Positions 11,449 through 19,853 of a stretch of 64,000 nucleotides of DNA are shown piece by piece. Origin of the DNA: Polytrichum commune (lineage: Eukaryota; Streptophyta; Polytrichopsida; Polytrichales; Polytrichaceae); the NCBI GenBank assembly GCA_950295325.1, contig OX485803.1, positions 18,726,001-18,790,000 on the forward strand. The letters run 5' to 3'. Numbering within the stretch: the first letter of the stretch is position 1; the number at the start of each line of letters is the position of its first letter. A model generated the notes under the pieces. It was not told the origin of the DNA. It saw only the letters and a program-made list of their open reading frames with translations, and did no database searches. Position numbers and translations under genes: made by a program.

Positions 11449-12395
11449 TTGGCAAATGCGGTGGCTTCTACAAGTGGTGGTAGCAACGAGGTGTCACATC
11501 CTCGCCATGCCGGACCAACGGATCAAGTTGGTCAAGCACGTTTACCTCTCTCATTTAGATTGGTAGACACCGCTGTTGTTGGGGTTCAAAACCATGTACC
11601 TTTGAGAGATGGGGATTCCATCTCGAAGGATGTTACGCAGACATTGGCATATAAAATTCTCCATATGCCAATTTTCTCAGGTTCGGAGTTGATGGCTCCG
11701 GATTTCAAGCCTGCTGAAGTTTTCCATTTAGCTGGGAAAATGTTAGAAGGAAAGGCGGATTTGCCATCCATTCAAGTATCCCAATTGTTGTTGATGTACA
11801 TGTGGCTGAGGAGGTGCAGGACTTAGCCAATTTGCGAGCGAGCCTTGCGGATGCGGCGATCATTGCTTTTGGTAAGCACACTGATATTCCTCCATCAACA
11901 ATTCCAGTAGTGGACACGTCCTTTTCGAATTATGCAGCGGGAGCGGCATATCTTGCAGATATTTTTGCAAGGCCTGCGCGCGATCGGCATAATTTGCAAC
12001 CTGGAGTTGTACGACTGATGAACGACAAATCTTTGTTTGTCGTTTCACACGCGGATATGCCTACTATTCGTGCTACACCACTGAGAGTTATGATGGATTC
12101 CGGTGCTCAACCGGTTATGATTGGCAAAGGACTTGTTGACAGTCTTGGATTGACGCCAACAAACTTAGATCCTTGTCCATTCACAATTGTGACTTCAGTA
12201 AGGGGCACTGAACGTGCAATAGGTTACACTAAGGCACCTTTACGTTTGATTTTTAATGTGGGGGCATGACCTACCTACACCCATTTATCAATGAAGTGTG
12301 TTGTTACTAATGCTACCAACTATGATATCCTTGTTGGTCAGCAAGCTCTTTATCCACTTGGCTTTGGTTTGGATAATTGGACTGAAGAGGCATAG
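11449..12395 (+). pseudogene. Gag-Pol linker and aspartic protease, broken
   Basis: The gag frame continues from 11449 to about 11785. Coding sense then moves to the third plus frame, which is open to 12267 and continues after a TGA to a TAG at 12393. In that frame a retropepsin active site, MMDSGAQ, lies at 12093-12113 with the catalytic Asp codon at 12096. The downstream NYDILVGQQALYPLGF segment (about 12324-12371) fits the C-terminal flap and ILG-type motif of Ty3/gypsy proteases. The enzyme would cut Gag-Pol into mature proteins. One frameshift and two stops make this copy non-functional as a continuous polyprotein. The methyltransferase follows directly, after another frame change near 12465. 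Confidence 0.85.
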
Positions 12396-12406
12396 ATTAG
12401 ACCGGG

Positions 12407-13927
12407 ATGGTCTTCTGGAGATGGCATGAAGGTATTTATTCCTGTAGCATTTGCAGCTACTCTATGACTATGGTTACGGAGGCAATGTTTGGTTGTAGCG
12501 GTTCAGTTGCGGATTTGCCTTGTGCTCCAGTTTTGTTGGAGGAAACATTGGACTATGCTTGTAATGCAGCAGAGCAACAAATTTTGCCATCTTTACAAAT
12601 TTTTGCTCGACATTTCAAGGATCCACCTCCACCATGGCGTACTCCTAAAGAGTTATCCGACCATTGTCGACACATTGTAGCAGATTTGGGGCTTGTAGAG
12701 ACACCTCCAACGTCATCCTCATTTTCTTTTGCTCAACCCATTCGTTGGCAACCACCACCTGAAGGTATTGTCTTTATAGAAATCTTCGGGGGCATTGGCA
12801 CAGGTTTGGCGGCAGTATTGGAGGTTGGGATTACAGTTAGGCGATATATTCATGTGGATAATGGATATGCAACCAATAGAGCCGTCCGACACCAAATTCA
12901 ACAATTGTTGTTGAGGTACCCCGCACAATTGTCAGCCTCTGCCATTCTTGGATGTTGTGGTCAACTTCCTCAAGATGTCACTATGATTAGCGATGAGGAT
13001 TTGATAAGATTGGGCCACGTGGATTTAATTATTGCAGGATGGCCTTGTCAAGGCCATTCACGGGCAGGAACTGGCCAGGGTTTGGATGATCCTAGGTCTA
13101 GTTTGTTCGCGGATTTGATGCGATTGACACAATGGTGGTTTACCCACCAATCAACTCCGCCAGGGTTCATTTTTGAAAATGTGCCATTATTGGGTGATAC
13201 ACGGTACAAAGTGGTGAAGGATGGTGAGTACATTAACCAAATTCTAGGTACTCCAACATTTCTGGATGTTGCATCCTTGGGATCCTTTGCTCATGGGCCT
13301 CGTTGGTTTTGGACCAATTTGGTATCACCTCAGGTGCTTTCAGCGGCGATCGCCCGCATTCCCCGCCTTATGAATCACAAGGTGGATGACATTTTAGATG
13401 CTCATCGTGTTTCTTTGGCAGTTACCAAGGATGACACCTTGCCATTTGCATTAATTAACAAGGTGGGAATTCCGAGAGGTGCACTACCTACTTTTATGAC
13501 ATATCCACGGTCTTTTGCATTTCGATCTCGTGGACGAGACATGGTTTGGGATTCAAAATTCCAAACTTATGATGAGCCTATGGCAGATGAGCGGGAACAA
13601 GCCATGGGTTTTCCTACAGGCACCACGGCTGCTCATGGGCTTCAGGAAGATCAGAGACGTTTCCTATTGGGACAAACCATGGATCTCAATAGCATTGTGT
13701 GGATAATTGGAATTTGTCTTGCTGTTCAACAACGTATGGATGACCAATTGCTTCCTCTGAGGGCAGAGAACAATGGTCAGGGGGCAATGGAGCCGCAATC
13801 CAAGGATCACATGGAGGTCAATGACACCGAGGGATTATTTTCTTTAAAACAACAGGTGCGGAAGAGTTTAAGCCTAACGTGTTTTTTCGGCTTTGGCCCA
13901 AGATTTTGGGAAGTTGGAGGCTCATAA
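12407..13927 (+). CDS. C5 cytosine DNA methyltransferase domain of Pol
   Basis: The 506-codon frame has no stop; the methyltransferase itself probably begins near codon 20-27, since the first residues overlap the protease end in another frame. Motif I (FIEIFGGIGTGLAA) has F127-G133 for S-adenosylmethionine binding. Motif II (HVDNG) follows. Motif IV (AGWPCQGHS) has the catalytic Cys at 214 and then a DPRSSLF stretch. Motif VI is FENV with Glu257. A motif VIII-like GPRWFWTNL begins at 297, and motif X (RRFLLGQTMDLNSIVW) begins at 417. The order is canonical, not permuted as in plant DRM enzymes. The RxxFWxN motif resembles DNMT3-type enzymes, but affiliation needs a tree. The reaction would be methyl transfer from SAM to cytosine C5. 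Near 13882-13887 (T6) coding sense moves to another frame, so the last ~15 residues are spurious. No target-recognition domain is identifiable by eye. Confidence 0.9.
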   Translation: MVFWRWHEGIYSCSICSYSMTMVTEAMFGCSGSVADLPCAPVLLEETLDYACNAAEQQILPSLQIFARHFKDPPPPWRTPKELSDHCRHIVADLGLVETPPTSSSFSFAQPIRWQPPPEGIVFIEIFGGIGTGLAAVLEVGITVRRYIHVDNGYATNRAVRHQIQQLLLRYPAQLSASAILGCCGQLPQDVTMISDEDLIRLGHVDLIIAGWPCQGHSRAGTGQGLDDPRSSLFADLMRLTQWWFTHQSTPPGFIFENVPLLGDTRYKVVKDGEYINQILGTPTFLDVASLGSFAHGPRWFWTNLVSPQVLSAAIARIPRLMNHKVDDILDAHRVSLAVTKDDTLPFALINKVGIPRGALPTFMTYPRSFAFRSRGRDMVWDSKFQTYDEPMADEREQAMGFPTGTTAAHGLQEDQRRFLLGQTMDLNSIVWIIGICLAVQQRMDDQLLPLRAENNGQGAMEPQSKDHMEVNDTEGLFSLKQQVRKSLSLTCFFGFGPRFWEVGGS

Positions 13928-15148
13928 AATGTTTCCACTTCAGTTTTTTGGTGACACTTCATATGTGGATAGCTATTTAGCTAGACAAACTGATTGTAGT
14001 AGAGATGATATGTATTTGGATTCAAGTACAGATGATGGGGGAAAATGTGTTGCCCTCTCCACGGACTAGCAATCACAAGCTGTGTTGGCACCAAGTGGCA
14101 ATCCTTCTATGAAGAAGGAAACCACGAAGTTTGACGATTGGCCAATTGAAGTGGGCCAAAACTTACTGGTGTCGAAGCACGAAAGGTACGGGCATTTATT
14201 TGATCTTACCGTAATTGTTTTGCCTTTAGTTTTGATGATCTTGAAGGATATAAAGGTAAACCTGTTCATATTCAACTCGAGGACGACCATCATATTTTCA
14301 GACGGCCGTACAGACTTAGTACATTTGAAAGGTTGGGTGTTCAAACTCGATGTCAAGAATTATTGGCAGCGGAATTGATTGAACTCTCCAATGGAGAGTA
14401 TGCTTGTGCCACGGTTATGCCTTCAAAGAAAGATATCTTTGGCAACTGGATGGAAAAACGGATGTGTGGTGATTATCGTCCAGTCAACCGCAAGACCAAG
14501 TCGAATCGATATCCAATGCCGATGCCAAAAGAGTTGTTTGATGCACTGGGATTTGCTAGAATCTTTAGCACTCTGGATTTGAGGTCTGGTTATCATCAAT
14601 TACCTTTGTTGTTGGGTGATCGGGTAAAGACCGTATTTTCAGGAATTGATAAAGATGGCAATGATCAACTTTATCATTGGAAATTTTTGCCATTTGGTCT
14701 TAAGAATGCACCAGCTAAATTTCAGCGGATTATGGACCAATTATTGGCTGGTTTACCGTTTGCTAGATGGTACATAGACGATGTTATCATCTTTTGTAAT
14801 AGTCCACAAGATCATGTGAGACATTTACAAGCGGTATTTGAACGACTACAACGGTGGGGACTCCGATTACATTATGGCAAATGTAAGTTTTTCCATGATT
14901 AATTGCCATATTTAGGCCACATGATCGTTCCTGGCGGTCTTGGTGTGCAACAGGTGAAGGTGGATGTTTTGCACAAAATTCCCGCACCTAGTGATGTACC
15001 ACGACTTCGGGCATTTCTAGAATTGGCAAATTATTATAGAAGGTTTGTCAAAAACTTTAGTTTGATTGCCAAACCTCTCACCATTGTCACAGGGAAGACC
15101 AACCATGGATTTGGAGTCGGGAACAACAACAGGCATTTGATACATTGA
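13885..15148 (+). pseudogene. Pol connector and reverse transcriptase, broken
   Basis: After the frame change in the T6 run, a ~60-residue connector reads in the third frame (13885-14067, then a TAG). It continues to about 14213, where sense shifts to the frame of 14215-15098. Typical Ty3/gypsy RT motifs follow: IFRRPYRLS at about 14294-14320, then within ORF 14333-14902 the STLDLRSGYHQ motif (Asp82), the FLPFGLKNAPAKFQ motif (residues 118-131) and the YIDD catalytic box (147-150). A TAA at 14900-14902 interrupts the frame, which continues with YLGHMI and the LRAFLELANYYRRFVKNFS segment to about 15098. RT would copy element RNA into DNA. All catalytic residues are still present, but this copy cannot make the full protein. 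Confidence 0.92.
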
Positions 15149-15927
15149 AGCAGAGGCTCGGTTCAACGCCAGTGCTTCGACGCCCAGATGTGTCTAGAGC
15201 TTTTCAATTGCACACGGATTGGAGTGCAGTGGGGTTGGGAGCGGTATTGACACAGAAATATGAAGAGGGAAAAGAATATGTGGTGGCTTATGCATCTAGA
15301 AGTAATAATAATGCTGAATCTAATTATTCTTCTTATGAAGGCGAGGCCTTGGCGGCCGTTTGGGCCATTGCACATTTTCGACCTTATTTGTATGGGCAAA
15401 AATTTATTTTGGTGACTGATCATCAGCCTTTAAAATGGCTTATGGAATCAGATAAATTCACTGGGAAACTTGCTAGGTGGGCATTGTTACTTCAAGAATA
15501 TGACTTTGAAGTTGTTCACCGAGCAGGAATTGCCAATTTGGATGCAGACGGATTGTTTCGCAATCCAAGTCCTTCAGATGAGGATTTAAATGGAGCCAGG
15601 TGGCATGGAGATTGTGATCGTGAGGCAGTGCCGGGTTGGCATGCTGCCACATATTTCACAATCATGTCGGGATTGGCTGTTGAAATTCATGTGGAAGAAC
15701 AAGATGAAGAGGTTGATAAATCTGTCGTTGTTAGTGATGTGTGGGAAGACCAGGCGGTCTTGCACAAACTTCAACAAGGGATATTTCCTCTTGGACTATC
15801 TGCTATGGAGCGAGATAGAATTAGCCATCGAATAACAAGGTTTCGTTGGACAAACGGCTTGTTATTTCGTGTGTGGCCAAACGGAACGAGGCGCATCGTT
15901 CCAAGGCCAGATCAAAGAGTTTTTTAG
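15103..15927 (+). CDS. RNase H domain of Pol and RT-integrase connector
   Basis: A one-base frame change near 15100 separates this from RT. Coding sense starts at about 15103, before the first ATG at 15145. Counting from that ATG, the RNase H landmarks are LHTDWSAVGLGAVL (Asp25), NYSSYEGEALAAVW (Glu66/Glu68) and VTDHQPLKWL (Asp92), followed by VHRAGIANLDADGLFR. This is the Ty3/gypsy RNase H fold, which degrades template RNA. The following ~130 residues are the acidic connector before integrase. The frame ends at TAG 15925-15927 in or next to a T6 run, and sense moves to the third frame. It is one of the longer intact blocks, although it is separated from its partner domains. Confidence 0.88.
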   Translation, partial: PWIWSREQQQAFDTLKQRLGSTPVLRRPDVSRAFQLHTDWSAVGLGAVLTQKYEEGKEYVVAYASRSNNNAESNYSSYEGEALAAVWAIAHFRPYLYGQKFILVTDHQPLKWLMESDKFTGKLARWALLLQEYDFEVVHRAGIANLDADGLFRNPSPSDEDLNGARWHGDCDREAVPGWHAATYFTIMSGLAVEIHVEEQDEEVDKSVVVSDVWEDQAVLHKLQQGIFPLGLSAMERDRISHRITRFRWTNGLLFRVWPNGTRRIVPRPDQRVF

Positions 15928-16688
15928 TTTGGCAAGTGCACGAGGAGCTTGGACATTTTGGAGTGCGAAGGACACACTCTATGTTGCACAATCAATATTG
16001 GTGGACTGGGATGTATCAACATGTTGCCACTTATGTTTCTAGGTGTGAAGTGTGTGACCGGGTCAGGTCAAGTTTTAATACTTTATCACCTCAATTTCAG
16101 TCTTTACCTATTATGGGCTTAGAATATTGTTGGTTTTTAGATTTTTCAGGACCGCTTACTGTCACTCCACGTGGGGCAAACTATGTATTTGTGATGCTGG
16201 AGCATTTTAGTAAGTTGATTGAACTTGTGGCTCTTCTCCAAAATTCCTCAGAATTGGCGGCTATGGCATTTCTTGATCGAGTTTTGGCATGGTTTGGAGC
16301 ACCTGCAGAGGTGTTGACGGATCAAGGGAGAGAATTTCTTGGATCTTTCGAGGCTTTGTGTACTAAGGCTTTGATTGATCATCGAACAACTTCCAGATAT
16401 CACCTTGAGGCAGATGGCTTAGCTGAACGAGTTGTTCAGACTGTCAAGCGCGGTTTGCGGAAGTATGGGTTGTTTCATGGCAACCATCGCGATTGGGACT
16501 TGATGTTACCATGGATTGCAATGGGTTACCGTTTCAGCAGGCAATCATCTTTGGCATCCTATAGTCCTTACCAACTCTTGTATGGACGGGAACCAATTTT
16601 ACCTAGCTCTGTGCGAGAGAAATTGGCTCATGTGATAGACTTGGATGATCTAGATGTTTGGGCTCAATGTCTTCATGACCGAGCATAA
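15846..16688 (+). CDS. integrase (HHCC zinc finger and catalytic core)
   Basis: Coding sense enters this frame at about 15920, so the first ~25 codons from the ATG at 15846 are probably spurious. The N-terminal zinc-binding module has His32, His37, Cys67 and Cys70. The catalytic core has Asp99 (FLDFSGPL), Asp159 (VLTDQGREF) and Glu194 (ADGLAERVVQT), the D,D-35-E arrangement of retroviral-type integrases. The enzyme would join element DNA ends to the target, leaving short duplications such as the TCTC here. The frame is cut by TAA at 16686-16688, just after HDRA, and continues in the same frame from 16704, which argues for a single point mutation. Confidence 0.92.
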   Translation: MDKRLVISCVAKRNEAHRSKARSKSFLVWQVHEELGHFGVRRTHSMLHNQYWWTGMYQHVATYVSRCEVCDRVRSSFNTLSPQFQSLPIMGLEYCWFLDFSGPLTVTPRGANYVFVMLEHFSKLIELVALLQNSSELAAMAFLDRVLAWFGAPAEVLTDQGREFLGSFEALCTKALIDHRTTSRYHLEADGLAERVVQTVKRGLRKYGLFHGNHRDWDLMLPWIAMGYRFSRQSSLASYSPYQLLYGREPILPSSVREKLAHVIDLDDLDVWAQCLHDRA

Positions 16689-16703
16689 TTCTTTCAAAAG
16701 GCC

Positions 16704-17445
16704 ATGCCTATGGCCATGAAGAACTTAAACATAGCTCAACATCGTGATACATTACAGTATGCCCGGATCCGCAGTGGAGCTTATCGACCTCAGGTTCGTA
16801 GATTTTCCAAAGGGGATTATGTTTTCTTGCAATGGGAGGCGCCTACGACATTGGATGTCAAGGCTGGGCGCACAATTTTACGGGTAAATGATGCTTTACC
16901 AAGTGGTATATTATTGCTTGAAGGCAAGGATGGACGGGAATGTCGTGAGCATTCAAAGAATTGTGTTCCATGTCACCTTCCCATCGACGGCTCTGTGCAT
17001 CCCGAGTTGGCGGTTGTACCACAGGGTCTACCTTGTTATGTGTGTGGAGAGAAGAAAGGAGTTGCAACGATGTTATTGTGCAACCATTGTCAACGTGGAT
17101 GGCACATGGCATGTTTGACACCTCCCATTTTTAGTCTTCCTTCTGGCAATTGGGTTTGTCCTCGTTGTCGGAAAGCCTCCCACTCCATAGCCGTTAATGG
17201 TCATGATTATGGACTTTGTGGATGTTTGCCACATATCTTAGTGGTGAAGTTGTATCTAGTTGGTCGGAAGTTTTATGGGGTTGAAAATCACATTGGGAGA
17301 GTTATCAAAAAATTCAACATAAATTGTTGAAGGCGATTAAGGATGGGGCTCACATTGCATCCAGCCTACAGTTCTTGGGTTACTTCCTCAACCATGAATT
17401 TAATTCCTTAGATTACCACTACCCAATTAAATATGTACAAATGTA
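16704..17445 (+). CDS. integrase C-terminus with PHD finger and short tail
   Basis: The integrase frame continues after the TAA with a basic, GPY/F-like segment (residues about 28-92 from the ATG at 16704). A C4HC3 PHD finger follows: Cys111, Cys114, Cys126, Cys129, His134, Cys137, Cys152 and Cys155, with the aromatic GNWVCPRC end typical of the fold. PHD fingers commonly bind histone H3 tails, so it may guide integration to certain chromatin, as chromodomains do in chromoviruses; the binding specificity cannot be read from sequence. The frame stops at 17330, but a frame change at the A6 run 17307-17312 opens another ~40 residues to about 17443 that look coding. No chromodomain is seen. Confidence 0.88.
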
Positions 17446-17523
17446 GCAACAACTTCATCATGTTCAACACCTCTACCGATGAGTGTGTTTGTGTCTAGCC
17501 GATTGGAGGGCTCTTTATCTGCT

Positions 17524-17531
17524 AGGGGGGG
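17524..17531 (+). promoter_or_regulatory. candidate polypurine tract
   Basis: AGGGGGGG lies after the end of pol, with a second purine stretch (AAAGAGGTGG) at 17537-17546. A polypurine tract normally primes plus-strand DNA synthesis immediately before the 3' LTR. Here 98-112 bp separate it from the TGTCACG LTR start, and that gap is filled by the 104-bp block repeated at the LTR end. Confidence 0.4.
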
Positions 17532-17537
17532 CACTTA

Positions 17538-17641
17538 AAGAGGTGGTTGTTTAGCATATTAGTTTGCTATGTTTATTTTGCTAATTGATTTTGATGACGA
17601 CACTCGATCTGTTGTGTTTAACGATCTTAGTTTACACGACA
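17538..17641 (+). repeat. 104-bp direct repeat, copy upstream of the 3' LTR
   Basis: The block from AAGAGGTGG to CACGACA recurs at 18083-18186 with an offset of 545 bp and two visible mismatches. Its end is followed by GC and then the TGTCACG LTR start, so the local order is CACGACA-GC-TGTCACG, which resembles an LTR-LTR junction. No copy is attached to the 5' LTR. Confidence 0.9.
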
Positions 17642-17643
17642 GC

Positions 17644-18186
17644 TGTCACGTGAGGCGACATCGGGGACTAAGTCACGTCAAATTAGGAGTAAATGGACTC
17701 TATTAGGAGTCCATGTGTGTTTGGATGGATTATGGACTCCATTGGGAGTCCTAGTTAGTTGTTCATCCACTCCATGGATGAAATCCACATAGGATTGGGG
17801 TTATGTGGAGAGGAAGGCATCTTGACTTGCCATTGTTGTCAAGTCAAGTCTTGTGAGTGTGTTTTGAGAGAGAGAGAGAGAGCTTGTTGTTGCTATCTTA
17901 TGGCTATGGTGTAGTAGATCATGAGTAAGCCTTTGCATTCTTTTTCCATCACTTGCACTCTTGGATTCTCCCTTTGTGGAGTGAGAGATAGCTTGACTCT
18001 TGTGTGTGAATTTCAGAGTTTCTTAAGCTTTGTAAGAAGACTTCTTAGTTTCTTGAGCTTGGAGAGAGAAACCCTCATCTTGAAGAGGTGGTTGTTTAGC
18101 ATATTAGTTTGTTATGTTTATTTTGCTAATTGATGTTGATGACGACACTCGATCTGTTGTGTTTAACGATCTTAGTTTACACGACA
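17644..18186 (+). repeat. 3' LTR (atypical, with 104-bp terminal block)
   Basis: Bases 17644-18082 match the 5' LTR at near identity. From 18083 the sequence switches to the 104-bp block also found at 17538-17641, ending in CACGACA at 18186 directly before the TCTC target repeat. The LTR as delimited is 543 bp and has TG...CA ends, but its last fifth has no counterpart in the 5' LTR as observed. Confidence 0.8.
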
Positions 18187-18190
18187 TCTC
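18187..18190. repeat. target-site duplication TCTC, right copy
   Basis: Partner of 8488-8491, immediately after the CA end of the element. The LINE-like reading frame on the left flank continues in frame after this copy. Confidence 0.6.
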
Positions 18191-18960
18191 TCCTAAAATA
18201 CGCCACCACGCTTTATGAACAACTCACACGAACCCTTAATGACCTGGCCCATTTGGGCACTCTGCCAATGCCTAGTAAATTTTATAATTACTAGATATGG
18301 TGGAGCCAAACGTTTCCCTCTACTAAAATATCAATCATGCCCCAGATTGCCCACCATAATATTGTTTAGGTCCATGAACAACGTTATGTGGGATTGACAA
18401 TATTCCACAAAACATTCATGGATATTCTCACAACTAGTTTGAACGTGAGAAATATTATGTGAAATATTGTCAGTCCCACAAAACAATGTTAAGAATCTGA
18501 ATAATATTATGACTACTAGAACCCTTTAGAAACTCAAAAAACACTTTAACACACACACATAGACTCAATCGACACCACCTTCCCCTCGACAACTCGCTAC
18601 TTGATGCAAACAATTACAAAAACCCATCTTACCCTTCTCTCATTCCCCACCAAAAATGCAACACGTATTTGTTTCTCAAAAAACTCGTGACATTTAACAT
18701 AACAACACTACCTCAACTCCAAGACCACACAAGCACTCACATACTTACTCTCAAAGAATTTCAAACTAAATATAACACCAAATCCAAAATCATCAAAAAC
18801 ATACAACTACAAGCTATTGTTGTAAACCCCTTCTCCCCCCCCCCCCCCTCAATTTACTATATCCCACCTACCACACCTACCCCCAATCCATACCTATCAC
18901 CCTCGACAAACCCCCACTATACAACTGTTGGGTATGCCTATCACATACATCTCTAACTTT
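18191..18960 (+). pseudogene. LINE 3' coding remnant, continued
   Basis: Directly after the LTR element a plus frame reads LYEQLTRTLNDLAHLGTLP at about 18208-18264. It is continuous with the frame that ends at 8491. A small TIR element interrupts it at about 18356-18510. Coding-like sense resumes at 18669-18830, with a TTLPQLQDHTS...LTLKEFQTKYNTKSK pattern that resembles the C-terminal region after the RT of plant LINEs. A C14 run lies at 18835-18848, and a weak WTT-type coding trace continues to about 19070. Stops and length changes show it is dead. Confidence 0.55.
18356..18510. mobile_element. small MITE-like hairpin element in the LINE remnant
   Basis: Arms of about 48 bases face each other at 18356-18406 and 18457-18510, sharing the ATAATATT end and an inner GTGGGAYTGACAATATT block. 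The ~50-bp centre is unpaired. It interrupts LINE-like coding sequence, so it is an insertion. I cannot identify the family or a sure target duplication (possibly TA). Confidence 0.65.
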
Positions 18961-19510
18961 AAAACATACCCAACTCACAACAAGATGTTTCACGTTAATG
19001 GACGCTGGACAACCAACAAACATAATCCAAACAATACTACAGCCTCCTAGATATTCCCATGCACACGCCACCTACCACAATGCATCTGCCATGCCCGCCC
19101 AAGACCAAACATACTATGCATATTAGGACCCCCCCCCCTCAACAACCAAACAATCTTTGTCCTTGAATCCAAATGTGTAAATATATGAATTCACCCATCG
19201 TAATAACAAAATCTCCACATAAGCTACCGCCATAAATCTCACAAAATATGTCACCCTACACCACTCCTCACGCAACTAAAATAAACAATTCTCTACCCAT
19301 CATCATCAAGTATTATGAATGATATACATGCATTTGTGTCAATATCCTTTGTTATTAGCTACACTCGCACAACACTACAAAAATGTGGCGTGTCCATTTT
19401 GACAAGACTTAAAAAACAATAGATTGGCGTCATTGTGGTGGGGGATGGGCTGAACGAAGCCTCAAGTCTTCACCCTAGCCTACAATAATAACTAATCCTA
19501 TCAAAACTAC
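18961..19510. other. no gene seen
   Basis: C-rich LINE-like decay at the left (C10 run at 19129-19138), then unassigned AT-rich DNA. No RNA gene or coding pattern was recognised. Confidence 0.5.
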
Positions 19511-19853
19511 ACCAAATAGTCCTATTAGTGTGGTTGGAAAATTAATGTGGAAAACATTAGCATGGGACACACTAATTTTCTAGTCAAGATGGAATTAATG
19601 TGGGTTCAAAACCCCGGGTCTTCCCTAAGTCTTCATGAAGACTTCCAACTATCACATTGAATATTGGTTATAAGACAAAAATAACACAAATACAAGACAA
19701 TGTCCACATTAATATCTCTAAGAATAATTAATACGGCCCATGCTAATTTTCTATTAGAAACTTAGGATGGGATAAAAACTAATGTAATTCTCATTATGAG
19801 AATTAGTGTGGACTCTATAATAACAATGTAGCCAACAATAGTAAGACTATCTA
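19511..19853. mobile_element. MITE family A, copy 1
   Basis: A ~340-bp element begins CAAATAGTCCTATTAG and ends in a degenerate inverse of that, near AGTAAGACTATCTAG. It aligns along its length with 26471-26824: both contain AATTAATGTGG-type blocks, GGGTCTTC...AGTCTTCATGAAGA, CACATTGAATATT, GGCCCA(C/T)GCTAA and a terminal ACTATTC-like end. Non-coding. The inner palindrome AAGTCTTCATGAAGACTT lies near 19629-19646. Confidence 0.7.

Larger units (their letters stand above)
8492..18186 (+). mobile_element. Ty3/gypsy-type LTR retrotransposon encoding a DNA methyltransferase and a PHD finger
   Basis: The element is 9,695 bp, starts TGTCACG and ends CACGACA, and is flanked by the 4-bp repeat TCTC (8488-8491 and 18187-18190). 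The LINE frame read on the left flank continues on the right flank when the element and one TCTC are taken out, which supports these ends. RT lies before integrase, which places it in Ty3/gypsy (Metaviridae-like) rather than copia. The order is Gag, aspartic protease, C5 cytosine methyltransferase, RT, RNase H, integrase, PHD finger. Breaks are frameshifts near 11785, 12465, 13885, 14213, 15100, 15920 and 17310, and in-frame stops at 11443, 12267, 12393, 14068, 14900 and 16686 (the first may be the natural gag stop). Gag and the methyltransferase remain single open frames. Insertion into the LINE dates it after the LINE. Confidence 0.93.

Noticed and set aside
12407-12480. ATG at 12407 as the true start of a separate methyltransferase gene
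   Set aside because: These codons overlap the protease C-terminus in another frame, and no promoter or leader lies between. The domain is better read as part of one Pol polyprotein with a later frame break.
16704-17330. Chromodomain at the integrase C-terminus, as in chromoviruses
   Set aside because: The spaced Cys/His residues fit a PHD finger, and no chromodomain aromatic pattern is visible before or after it.
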